From assembly GCA_001577215.1 (NCBI GenBank), contig LSCC01000021.1, positions 1 through 8,924 on the forward strand: a stretch of 8,924 bases of DNA. The letters run 5' to 3'. Position numbers and translations under genes: made by a program. Of this stretch, positions 1 to 6,323 are shown one piece after another. This DNA is from Fidelibacterota bacterium TCS52 (GTDB lineage: Bacteria > Fidelibacterota > Fidelibacteria > Fidelibacterales > Fidelibacteraceae). Position 1 is the first letter of the stretch; each line of letters begins with the position of its first letter. Below the pieces are notes generated by a model. It was given only the letters and a program-made list of their open reading frames with translations. It was not told where the DNA came from and ran no database searches.

Positions 1-1
1 A

Positions 2-685
2 CTTGTATTGACATTTGGTAAACCACCCAAAAGCTTTGTTTGGAAATATAAAAATGCAGATGGTGATGTGAAAATTGATAGGGAATATACACCACAGGAA
101 TTTGCTCAAAAAATAGTAAAAGTCGATTTAGAAAATTATGTTTATATTTTAAGTAATCCGTTAGAAGAATATTATCAGACATATAGAGTGGAATTGGATA
201 GAGATATGTTTGATAAAAAAGATATGTTCGTTTTAAATTTACCGACAAATGATATGAAAAAATTGGCAACAGCTCAGATCATGGATGATACTCCCGTTTG
301 GTTCGGTTGTGATGTTGGAAAGGAATTTGATAGTGATGGTTTTATGATCAGAGGAATTAAAGATTATGAAAGTTTGTTCGGTATTAATTTTGATCTTACA
401 AGAAAAGAACAAGTTCTCTATAACGAATCAATTCCAACTCATGCGATGGTTTTTGTAGGTGTAGATATTAAAAATAATAAACCACAAAAATGGTTAGTAG
501 AAAATTCTTGGGGAATAGATAGAGGCAGGGATGGATACTGGACTTTAGGAAATGATTGGTTTGATAAATATATGTATGGAGTAATAATTGAGAAAAAACA
601 TTTGACTGATAAAATGTTGAAAGCACTTGAGACAGAACCGATTATTTTACCGCCTTGGGATGCAATGTGGAAGGGAATGGAGTAG
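2..685 (+). CDS. pepC: Aminopeptidase C / bleomycin hydrolase family cysteine peptidase (C1B), C-terminal part, 5' truncated by window edge
   Basis: This is the C-terminal half of a papain-like cysteine aminopeptidase of family C1B, a cytoplasmic enzyme that removes N-terminal residues from peptides. The reading frame is open to the left edge, so the true start and the catalytic Cys lie outside the window; the TTG at 8 is not a real start. Counting from that TTG, two of the three catalytic residues are visible: His145 in THAMVFVGVD and Asn166 in VENSWG. The family block VWFGCDVGK is at 97-105. The protein ends in LPPWDAMWKGME, like PepC tails, where the C-terminal end reaches the active site and gives aminopeptidase specificity. 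It is followed after 153 bp by a transporter gene with its own ribosome binding site. No terminator is evident after the stop. The family assignment is firm; the exact substrate is not known. Confidence 0.93.
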   Translation, partial: LVLTFGKPPKSFVWKYKNADGDVKIDREYTPQEFAQKIVKVDLENYVYILSNPLEEYYQTYRVELDRDMFDKKDMFVLNLPTNDMKKLATAQIMDDTPVWFGCDVGKEFDSDGFMIRGIKDYESLFGINFDLTRKEQVLYNESIPTHAMVFVGVDIKNNKPQKWLVENSWGIDRGRDGYWTLGNDWFDKYMYGVIIEKKHLTDKMLKALETEPIILPPWDAMWKGME

Positions 686-776
686 AAAAATTAACTATAG
701 AACAAACCAAAATACATTAGATAGAAATAGAATATACATAGTAGTTTTTAACCGAAATGAAAATTGTTGTGTATCT

Positions 777-782
777 TATAAT
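777..782 (+). promoter_or_regulatory. Possible -10 hexamer upstream of the symporter gene
   Basis: A perfect TATAAT lies 57 bp before the symporter start in the 153-bp gap after pepC. No convincing -35 hexamer is seen at 16-18 bp upstream and there is no TGn extension. In such AT-rich DNA a chance match is quite possible, so this is only a candidate promoter. Confidence 0.3.
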
Positions 783-826
783 AATAAAATATAAAGCACT
801 TTATTTGCAAAACATATTAAAAATTT

Positions 827-831
827 GGGAG
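827..831 (+). promoter_or_regulatory. Shine-Dalgarno of the symporter gene
   Basis: GGGAG, 7 nt before the ATG at 839. It supports that start over any downstream Met. Confidence 0.75.
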
Positions 832-838
832 CAATAGT

Positions 839-2266
839 ATGAATTCAATTACAGTCGGATTATTTATTTACCTATTTATTGTGTTATTTGTCGGTTATAA
901 GGCATTCAAAAGGAACAAAACACATGCTGATTATTTATTGGCAGATAGAAAGATCGGTGCTTGGGCACTTTCATTATCTGAGCGTGCAAGTGGAGAATCT
1001 GCTTGGCTTTTGGTCGGATTGCCCGGAGCGGTTCTGGCAGTTGGTTATTTGGAAATATGGTCTGTTGTTGGTTGTTTGCTTGGAATATTTTTCGCTTGGT
1101 TATTTATTGCTATTCCGTTGAGAGAACTTGCCGGAGAATACAATTCTTTGACTTTACCTGATCTATTTACTAATTATTTTGATGATAAGGGGAATTCTTT
1201 AAGAATAATTGCCTCTTTGATAATAACTTTCTTTTTTACATTTTATGTTGCAGCTCAATTTAGCGGAGCGGGCAAAGTACTAAATGTTACTTTCGGAATA
1301 TCTCAACTTCAAGGAATGATCATTGGTGCAGGAATTATTCTGATCTATACACTTTTGGGTGGATTTTTTGCAGTTGTTTGGACAGATGTTGTACAGGCGG
1401 TTTTAATGTTTGCTACTTTAGTGATCTTACCAATCGTTGGATTTATAGAATTGAATAGTATGCCAGCGAGTGAAATTAATTCATTGACTCCAAATTTCCA
1501 ATCTTTTGTTGGAAATAAAGTTGGTATTTTTGCCGTGCTGGGAATTATTAGCGGATTAAGTTGGGGATTTGGATATACCGGACAGCCACATTTATTAATT
1601 AGATATATGGCGATCAACAGATCATCACAATTAAAAATCGGTAGAAGAATTGCATTTTCTTGGGCTGTACCTGCTTTTTTTGGAGCTTTCTTTTTAGGAA
1701 TTATTGGTTTGAAATTATATGGTGCAGAGCAATTTTCCGATCCGGAAAAACTTATGCCTTTTATGGCAACTCATTTATTACCAACTTGGTTTGCCGGAAT
1801 ATTGATTTCCGGTGCAATTGCCGCAATGATGTCTACTGCTGATTCACAATTGTTGGTAACAACTTCTGCAATAAGTGAAGATATTTATCATAAAATTGGT
1901 AGAAAAAAAGTTACACCCGAAAGAATGCTTTTGATCAGTAGAGTTGCCACAATAATTATTGGAGCTGTTGCTTTTCTTTTGGCCTATAAATCGCAAGATA
2001 TGGTTTTTGCAATGGTATCTTATGCATGGTCTGGTTTGGGTGCGAGTTTTGGACCGGTTTTATTATTAATACTTTATTGGAAAAAAATTACTAAACAGGG
2101 AGCAATTGCAGGAATGCTTATGGGTGCATTTTCAACTATCATTTGGAAGAATATTTCTTTTTTAAATGATTTTATCTCAGTTAGATTTGTAAGTTTTGCT
2201 TTAGCTCTGTTAACAATTATTGTAGTTAGTATTTTTACAAGAAAAAAAAGTGAAAGTGAAGTGTAA
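839..2266 (+). CDS. putP: Sodium/solute symporter (SSS family), PutP-like, probably Na+/proline
   Basis: A complete 475-residue, highly hydrophobic membrane transporter of the sodium:solute symporter family, which imports a small solute (proline in PutP) coupled to Na+. It keeps the PutP layout: ADYLLADRKIG at 30-40, WLLVGLPGA at 56-64, LTLPDLF at 104-110, LLGGFFAVVWTDVVQA at 172-187 and a TM8-like block AAMMSTADSQLL at 328-339. Ser332-Thr333 in that block correspond to the Na+-binding Ser340-Thr341 of E. coli PutP. The ASDMSGW motif of E. coli PutP reads ASGESAW here (50-56). The Na+-site Asp55 is therefore replaced by Gly52, with Glu53 beside it, while Ser57 is kept as Ser54. The end is hydrophilic (RKKSESEV), as expected for a cytoplasmic tail. 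Proline specificity is inferred; other amino or organic acids are possible. Its neighbour pepC could supply amino acids, but there is no sign of co-transcription. Confidence 0.88.
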   Translation: MNSITVGLFIYLFIVLFVGYKAFKRNKTHADYLLADRKIGAWALSLSERASGESAWLLVGLPGAVLAVGYLEIWSVVGCLLGIFFAWLFIAIPLRELAGEYNSLTLPDLFTNYFDDKGNSLRIIASLIITFFFTFYVAAQFSGAGKVLNVTFGISQLQGMIIGAGIILIYTLLGGFFAVVWTDVVQAVLMFATLVILPIVGFIELNSMPASEINSLTPNFQSFVGNKVGIFAVLGIISGLSWGFGYTGQPHLLIRYMAINRSSQLKIGRRIAFSWAVPAFFGAFFLGIIGLKLYGAEQFSDPEKLMPFMATHLLPTWFAGILISGAIAAMMSTADSQLLVTTSAISEDIYHKIGRKKVTPERMLLISRVATIIIGAVAFLLAYKSQDMVFAMVSYAWSGLGASFGPVLLLILYWKKITKQGAIAGMLMGAFSTIIWKNISFLNDFISVRFVSFALALLTIIVVSIFTRKKSESEV

Positions 2267-2289
2267 AAAAATCAAATAAAACACAAAAA

Positions 2290-2325
2290 ACTACTACTAA
2301 GCGCACAAGTAACACAAAGAAAATA
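2290..2325. repeat. Degenerate CACAAAG-like intergenic repeat
   Basis: The stretch reads as loosely periodic units around ACTACTAAG, GCACAAG and ACACAAAG. It resembles the common intergenic runs of CACTAAGACACAAAG-type units found in many environmental bacterial genomes. Only a decayed version is present, and the family match is from memory. Confidence 0.3.
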
Positions 2326-2449
2326 CAAATAATTAAAAATAAAAAACAATTACAATTCAAATATAATTTCACTTAATTTTCCGTCATAAATAACATTTAA
2401 TATTAGTATTGTCAGGATATTTTAATAATTTGTTTTATGTTTTTGGAGT

Positions 2450-2496
2450 GCATTAATCCCCGATACACTAAAGTTGCGGAGCAGACATGTTAATGC
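2450..2496. repeat. Inverted repeat GCATTAA / TTAATGC enclosing a GC-richer core
   Basis: GCATTAA at 2450-2456 is the exact reverse complement of TTAATGC at 2490-2496. The 33 bases between them are clearly less AT-rich than the surroundings. The element directly abuts the hairpin at 2498-2514. It looks like a compact intergenic element, perhaps a dispersed repeat, but only one copy is seen in this window. Confidence 0.35.
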
Positions 2497-2588
2497 GAAA
2501 AAGCGAAGCTTTTTTTTACAAATATTTTACTATCATGTTTAAATTTCTTCGAAATTTAATAAAACAACACGGTTATTTTACTCCATAA
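2487..2588 (+). CDS. Possible 33-residue small ORF in the intergenic region (doubtful)
   Basis: An ATG at 2487 with GGAG at 2478-2481 (5-nt spacing) opens a 33-codon frame ending in TAA at 2588. The peptide begins MLMRKSEAFFYKYF and ends GYFTP, and it is basic and aromatic-rich. The frame runs through the terminator-like hairpin and the perfect dyad, so its codons may simply be a reading of structured non-coding DNA. There is no recognisable family. It is listed only because its ribosome binding site is well placed. Confidence 0.15.
   Translation: MLMRKSEAFFYKYFTIMFKFLRNLIKQHGYFTP
2498..2517 (+). terminator. Short rho-independent terminator-like hairpin
   Basis: The stem AAAAAGC (2498-2504) pairs with GCTTTTT (2508-2514) around a GAA loop, followed by more T (an 8-T run in all, 2510-2517). 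The GCGAAGC core is an unusually stable mini-hairpin. The stem has only two GC pairs, so termination is likely to be partial. It could end the putP transcript, which stopped 230 bp earlier, or be part of the repeat-like element to its left. Confidence 0.4.
2539..2559. repeat. Perfect 9-bp dyad TTAAATTTC / GAAATTTAA
   Basis: The arms at 2539-2547 and 2551-2559 are exact reverse complements separated by TTC. There is no T-run after it, so it is a poor terminator. It could be a protein-binding site or an RNA hairpin in the leader of the glutamine synthetase gene. Confidence 0.4.
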
Positions 2589-2601
2589 ATCGCATACATT
2601 T

Positions 2602-2653
2602 TTAAATTTAAATAGATATGTTTGTTTTTAAAAAATAATATCTTTAAATTTAA
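2602..2653. repeat. AT-rich long dyad upstream of the glutamine synthetase gene
   Basis: The left arm (2602-2619) and right arm (2638-2653) are complementary over 16 bp, apart from two unpaired bases (TA, 2613-2614). The 18-nt loop carries a TTTTTAAAAA palindrome. It lies 66-117 bp before the start codon, where a regulator could bind or a leader RNA could fold. AT-rich DNA makes such dyads more likely by chance, but this one is long. Confidence 0.4.
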
Positions 2654-2706
2654 GCAAGTTATTAGTGTAGTATTGATCAAATTGTTTTGCACTTGAACAA
2701 ACAAAA

Positions 2707-2712
2707 AAGGAG
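2707..2712 (+). promoter_or_regulatory. Shine-Dalgarno of the glutamine synthetase gene
   Basis: AAGGAG, 6 nt before the ATG at 2719. It is the strongest ribosome binding site in the window and fixes the start. Confidence 0.85.
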
Positions 2713-2718
2713 TAATAA

Positions 2719-4116
2719 ATGGAATTGACTATTGCTTATAAACAAAACAAACAACCACAAGATATACAAAGAAGCGATATATTGGATTATATTCAAAAGA
2801 ATGATATTGACACAATATATTTTCAGTATATTGATTTGGAAGGAGAGATCCGTGAATTGGTAATTCCAATTAATTCTATTGAATATGCAAATCGAATTCT
2901 TGCTTCCGGTGAACGATTAGACGGTAGCAGTATTTTTAAACAAATTATTCCAACGGGTGGATCTGATCTGTATATAGTACCTAATTATTCAACATCTTAT
3001 GAAAATCCATTTGATGAAAATTCAATAAATATTATTTGTAATTTCGTGAATAAAAATGAAAAACGAGCTGAATTTACTCCCAATAATGTTTTAATAAATG
3101 CTGCTAACATGATAAAAGAGAAAAATGACCTTGAATTATGGGCACTTGGTGAGTTGGAATTTTATTTAATTGGTGAATACGAAAATAGTTCATTCAATTT
3201 ACAAGCTCAAAGTGGATATCATCAAACAACACCTTTTATTAAATATCGTTCAGCAGCAAATGAAATTGCAAAAGTTGTAAGTCAAATTACAGGCAATGTA
3301 AAATATACACACAGTGAAGTTGGATATATTCCAAAAATAGAGAAATCGGATTCTCTGTGGAATGGAAAACATGCAGAGCAATATGAAGTAGAATTTTTAC
3401 CTGCTCCAATAGAAACAGCGGGATTAAATGTCTCGATTGCAAAATGGGTAGCAAGAAATATTGCCGCAAAATATGAACTCGGTTTCAGTATGGCGCCTAA
3501 ATTACAGAGTGGCCATGCAGGCAACGGACTTCATTTCCACTTAGAGCTTTTGAAGAACAAAGACAATATTATGCGTAATGAAAATGGAGAATTGTCAGAT
3601 GAATCACTTGCAATAATTGCAACATTATGTGAATACGCATCATCATTAACAGCTATAGGTAATAGAGTTGAGTCATCTTATGAAAGATTGAATTCAGGAC
3701 AAGAAGCGCCATCAACTGCATATTGGAATGAATTAGACAGAAATGCTCTAATAAGAATTCCACTTGCTTGGCAAAATGGCGAAGATATGGCTTCAATAAT
3801 AAATGAAAATAGTAAAGAATCATTTCACTCTCCATCTAAAAGACAAACAGTGGAATTGCGTAGTGCCGATGGTTCGGCTAATCATTTTTTTCTCTTGACC
3901 GGAATTTGTCAAGCTGTAATAACCGGATTAAGTAAAAAAGAAATTTATAAGAAAAAAGCAAAGCAATATTCAAATCCGGACCATAATTTGCTTGATCCAT
4001 TACCAAAAAATTTAAGTGAATCAGCTCAGTTATTTAAAATGAATAGAAATAAATATATAGATGTATTTTCAGGTGCGATAATTCAATATATAACCAATTA
4101 TTTGAATAAAAAATAA
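2719..4116 (+). CDS. glnA: Glutamine synthetase family protein (divergent GlnA-like ligase)
   Basis: A 465-residue member of the glutamine synthetase family, which joins ammonia to glutamate using ATP in the cytoplasm. Key blocks are present: Asp68 in DGSS (68-71), GELEF with Glu145 and Glu147, YEVEF with Glu223 and Glu225, NGLHFH with His272 and His274, SSYERL with Arg323, and Glu329 in QEAP. Further blocks are DRNALIRIP with Arg341 and Arg346, and VELRSADGSAN with Glu379 and Arg381. These match the metal, glutamate, ammonia and phosphate positions of GlnA. The EAP...W...NRxxLIRIPLAW and PK...GHAGNGLHFH patterns point to the GlnA-like subfamily lacking the classical NRSASIRIP form. The adenylylation Tyr of NLYDLPP is absent (NLLDPLP, 423-429), so control by adenylylation is not expected. 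It stands alone with a long, dyad-rich leader. A related role such as gamma-glutamylation of an amine cannot be excluded. Confidence 0.85.
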   Translation: MELTIAYKQNKQPQDIQRSDILDYIQKNDIDTIYFQYIDLEGEIRELVIPINSIEYANRILASGERLDGSSIFKQIIPTGGSDLYIVPNYSTSYENPFDENSINIICNFVNKNEKRAEFTPNNVLINAANMIKEKNDLELWALGELEFYLIGEYENSSFNLQAQSGYHQTTPFIKYRSAANEIAKVVSQITGNVKYTHSEVGYIPKIEKSDSLWNGKHAEQYEVEFLPAPIETAGLNVSIAKWVARNIAAKYELGFSMAPKLQSGHAGNGLHFHLELLKNKDNIMRNENGELSDESLAIIATLCEYASSLTAIGNRVESSYERLNSGQEAPSTAYWNELDRNALIRIPLAWQNGEDMASIINENSKESFHSPSKRQTVELRSADGSANHFFLLTGICQAVITGLSKKEIYKKKAKQYSNPDHNLLDPLPKNLSESAQLFKMNRNKYIDVFSGAIIQYITNYLNKK

Positions 4117-4124
4117 TTTTTCTT

Positions 4125-4152
4125 TTGACATTTATTTTTAAATTATTATATT
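4125..4152 (+). promoter_or_regulatory. Sigma-70-type promoter for the sucC operon
   Basis: A perfect TTGACA (4125-4130) is followed after 16 bp by TATATT (4147-4152, five of six consensus bases). It starts 8 bp after the glutamine synthetase stop and would give a leader of about 90 nt before sucC. It is the best promoter match seen in the window and suggests that sucC heads its own transcript. Confidence 0.6.
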
Positions 4153-4234
4153 TATAGTAAAGATGAAGACGAAAATATTAAATAAGTGAATTTAATAGCA
4201 GAAAATTAATAAATATCTCTAATTATTAACTTTT

Positions 4235-4238
4235 AGGA
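4235..4238 (+). promoter_or_regulatory. Shine-Dalgarno deciding the TTG start of sucC
   Basis: AGGA, 9 nt before the TTG at 4248. It is the only purine-rich match near the start and supports initiation at TTG. Confidence 0.5.
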
Positions 4239-4247
4239 ATTATTTAT

Positions 4248-5420
4248 TTGAATATTCACGAGTACCAGTCAAAAAACATTTTAAGCAAATTTGGTGTTAC
4301 GATTTTACCAGGAAAATTAGCTAATTCATTCTCTGAAGCTATAAATGTAGCTAAAATGATCGGTGGTACAAAATGGGTAGTTAAAGCTCAAGTTCATGCA
4401 GGTGGGAGAGGAAAAGCAGGTGGTATAAAAATTGCCAAGTCGTTGGATGATGTAGAAAATTTTTCGGAAAATATTCTTGGAATGAAACTTGTAACACATC
4501 AAACCGGTAGTGCAGGCAAGATCGTTAGAAAGGTCTATATAGAATCAGCAGCAAACATAAAAAAAGAATATTATTTGGGAATTGTTCTGGATAGAAAGAA
4601 GGAAATACCTGTAATGATGGCTTCAATGGAGGGTGGTGTAGAAATTGAGAAAGTTGCTGCTGAAACACCCGATAAAATTATTAAAATTGATATTGATCCT
4701 TTAATTGGATTGCAAGATTTTCAATCTAGAGCATTAGCATTCAAATTGGGATTTAAGAAAGAACAGATAAAACATTTTATTAAATTTTCTAAAGCTCTTT
4801 ATAAAGCATATTCAGAAATGGATGGTAGTTTAGTTGAAATTAATCCAATGGCACTGTTGGATGACAATTCACTTATTGCATTGGATGCAAAAATGGGATT
4901 TGATGATAATGCTTTATTTCGCCATAAAGATATTGTTGCAATGCGGGACTTTGAAGAAGAAGATCCTACAGAAGTTGAAGCAGATAAATATGGTTTGAAT
5001 TATGTTAAACTCGATGGAAATGTCGGTTGTATGGTAAATGGTGCCGGCTTAGCAATGTCAACAATGGACATAATTAAATATGAAGGTGGAGAGCCGGCTA
5101 ATTTCTTGGATGTTGGTGGTGGAGCGAATGCAGAGACGGTTGCAAAGGGATTTGAAATAATTTTAAAAGATAAAAATGTGAAGGCGATATTTATAAATAT
5201 TTTTGGCGGAATCGTTCGTTGTGATAGAATTGCAAAAGGAATTATTAAAGCAACAAAAAGTATTGATATTAAAATTCCGATCATTGTTCGATTGGATGGA
5301 ACAAATGCAAAAGAAGCGGTTGACATATTAAACAAATCAAATATACCTAAAATAATTTCCGCTACCGATTTGGAAGATGGGGCGAGAAAATGTGTAGAGT
5401 TAGCAATAAACAAAAGTTGA
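4248..5420 (+). CDS. sucC: Succinyl-CoA synthetase (succinate-CoA ligase, ADP- or GDP-forming) beta subunit
   Basis: A 390-residue beta subunit, close to the 388 of E. coli SucC. With SucD it interconverts succinyl-CoA and succinate with substrate-level NTP formation in the cytoplasm. The start is TTG, because the protein then begins MNIHEYQSK, the classic SucC N-terminus, with an AGGA 9 nt upstream. The ATP-grasp part carries VKAQVHAGGRGKAGG at 45-59, and the Mg2+ ligands fall at Asn199 (EINP) and Asp213 (LDAKM), the same numbers as in E. coli. The C-terminal CoA-ligase domain has NYVKLDGNVGCMVNGAG (251-267), GGEPANFLDVGGGA (280-293) and NIFGGIVRCD (317-326). Nothing essential is missing. 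Nucleotide preference cannot be read safely from the sequence. Its partner sucD is separated from it by an ORF6N gene, an unusual arrangement for this subunit pair. Confidence 0.97.
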   Translation: MNIHEYQSKNILSKFGVTILPGKLANSFSEAINVAKMIGGTKWVVKAQVHAGGRGKAGGIKIAKSLDDVENFSENILGMKLVTHQTGSAGKIVRKVYIESAANIKKEYYLGIVLDRKKEIPVMMASMEGGVEIEKVAAETPDKIIKIDIDPLIGLQDFQSRALAFKLGFKKEQIKHFIKFSKALYKAYSEMDGSLVEINPMALLDDNSLIALDAKMGFDDNALFRHKDIVAMRDFEEEDPTEVEADKYGLNYVKLDGNVGCMVNGAGLAMSTMDIIKYEGGEPANFLDVGGGANAETVAKGFEIILKDKNVKAIFINIFGGIVRCDRIAKGIIKATKSIDIKIPIIVRLDGTNAKEAVDILNKSNIPKIISATDLEDGARKCVELAINKS

Positions 5421-5429
5421 CAAAATGAA

Positions 5430-6323
5430 ATGAATAAAGAGATTAAAATATTAGAAAATAAAGAAATACAAAATAAGATATTTACAGTTCGTGATCAACA
5501 AGTGATGTTAGATAGGGATTTAGCGAAGCTTTATGGAGTTAAATCGATTAGATTAAGAGAACAAGTTAAAAGAAATATTGAAAGATTCCCTGATGATTTT
5601 ATGTTTCAATTAACTGACAAAGAGGTTGAATTTATGCTATCGCAAAATGCGATACCTTCAAAAAAAAATCTTGGTGGTTATCTTCCATTTGTTTTTACTG
5701 AACAAGGGGTTGCAAGTATATCAGGAGTTCTTACAAACAAAAAAGCTATTGAAATAAATATTAAAATAATGAGAGCATTTGTTAATATGAGAAAATTTAT
5801 AGTAAATAATGCTATGATTTTTCAGAGATTAGATACAATAGAGCAAAAGCAACTGTTAACAGATACAAAATTAGAAAAAGTATTTAAAGCAATAGAATCT
5901 AAACAGATCAAACCGAAACAAGGGATATTTTATAATGGACAGATTTTTGATGCTTTTGTATTTGTTTCAAAATTAATTAAACGAGCAAATAATTCAATCA
6001 TTCTAATTGATAATTATATTGATGAATCTACTTTGGTACTATTATCAAAAAGAAAAAAAAATTGCGAAGCTATTATTTATACACAAAAAGTTACAAAAAA
6101 ATTATTTCTTGATTTACAAAAACACAATGAACAATATCCTTCAATTACTATCAAAGAATTCAAAGATTCACACGATCGTTTTTTAATAATTGACAACAAA
6201 GAAATATATCATATTGGAGCATCAATTAAAGATTTGGGTAAAAAATGGTTTGCATTCTCAAAATTTGACAAATCTAATTTGAAAACATTAGTTGATAATG
6301 TAAAAAATTTAAAAATAAAGTAG
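5430..6323 (+). CDS. ORF6N (KilA-N-like) DNA-binding domain protein with C-terminal HxRx4D (PLD-like) domain, inserted between sucC and sucD
   Basis: A 297-residue protein unrelated to central metabolism. Residues about 15-105 form an ORF6N domain of the KilA-N type, known from phage and bacterial DNA-binding proteins: LDRDLAKLYGV (27-37), RFPDDFMFQLTDKE (52-65) and FTEQGVASISGVL (89-101). A charged helical linker (about 105-160) follows. The C-terminal part (about 165-280) has alternating hydrophobic strands, ending in HDRFLIID (248-255) and HIGASIKDLGKKWFAFSK (261-278). HDRFLIID fits HxRx4D, a phospholipase-D-type HKD half motif with Arg for Lys. Nuclease or phosphatase activity is inference. 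The ATG at 5430 is the only possible start, since an in-frame stop (that of sucC) lies 9 bp upstream, and it has no visible Shine-Dalgarno. The gap to sucD is 8 bp. Stand-alone genes of this family are scattered in many genomes, so acquisition by insertion is likely. Its true role is unknown. Confidence 0.9.
   Translation: MNKEIKILENKEIQNKIFTVRDQQVMLDRDLAKLYGVKSIRLREQVKRNIERFPDDFMFQLTDKEVEFMLSQNAIPSKKNLGGYLPFVFTEQGVASISGVLTNKKAIEINIKIMRAFVNMRKFIVNNAMIFQRLDTIEQKQLLTDTKLEKVFKAIESKQIKPKQGIFYNGQIFDAFVFVSKLIKRANNSIILIDNYIDESTLVLLSKRKKNCEAIIYTQKVTKKLFLDLQKHNEQYPSITIKEFKDSHDRFLIIDNKEIYHIGASIKDLGKKWFAFSKFDKSNLKTLVDNVKNLKIK

Larger units (their letters stand above)
2267..2718. other. 452-bp non-coding region between putP and the glutamine synthetase gene
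   Basis: The region is very AT-rich. It contains, in order, a degenerate CACAAAG-type repeat (2290-2325), a less AT-rich structured element (2446-2517) ending in a hairpin plus T-run, a perfect 9-bp dyad (2539-2559), and a larger AT-rich dyad (2602-2653). A small dyad, TTGTTT (2682-2687) against AAACAA (2699-2704), sits just before the glutamine synthetase ribosome binding site. No promoter with two good hexamers was recognised for the downstream gene. The unusual length for this compact window suggests regulatory or repeat content. Confidence 0.6.

Noticed and set aside
8..10. TTG at position 8 as the start of the peptidase gene
   Set aside because: The frame is open to the window edge and the protein lacks the family's N-terminal half with the catalytic Cys, so the gene is truncated by the window, not short.
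879..1121. Overlapping plus-strand frame inside the symporter gene
   Set aside because: Out-of-frame reading of the conserved symporter sequence with no independent motif or ribosome binding site.
4105..4124. Possible terminator after the glutamine synthetase gene (A-run followed by T-run)
   Set aside because: The only pairing is A with T and there is no GC stem, so it is not a convincing terminator.
5000..5413. 137-codon open frame on the minus strand opposite sucC
   Set aside because: It mirrors the conserved SucC coding sequence, has no recognisable protein motifs, and its frame is explained by codon bias of the real gene.
5417..5422. TTGACA at the sucC stop as a promoter for the ORF6N gene
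   Set aside because: No acceptable -10 hexamer lies 16-18 bp downstream, and transcription would begin inside the ORF6N coding sequence.
5433..6320. AATAAAG direct repeats at both ends of the ORF6N gene (5433-5439 and 6314-6320) as a target-site duplication
   Set aside because: Both copies lie inside the coding sequence, and a 7-bp match is expected by chance in DNA this rich in A and T.
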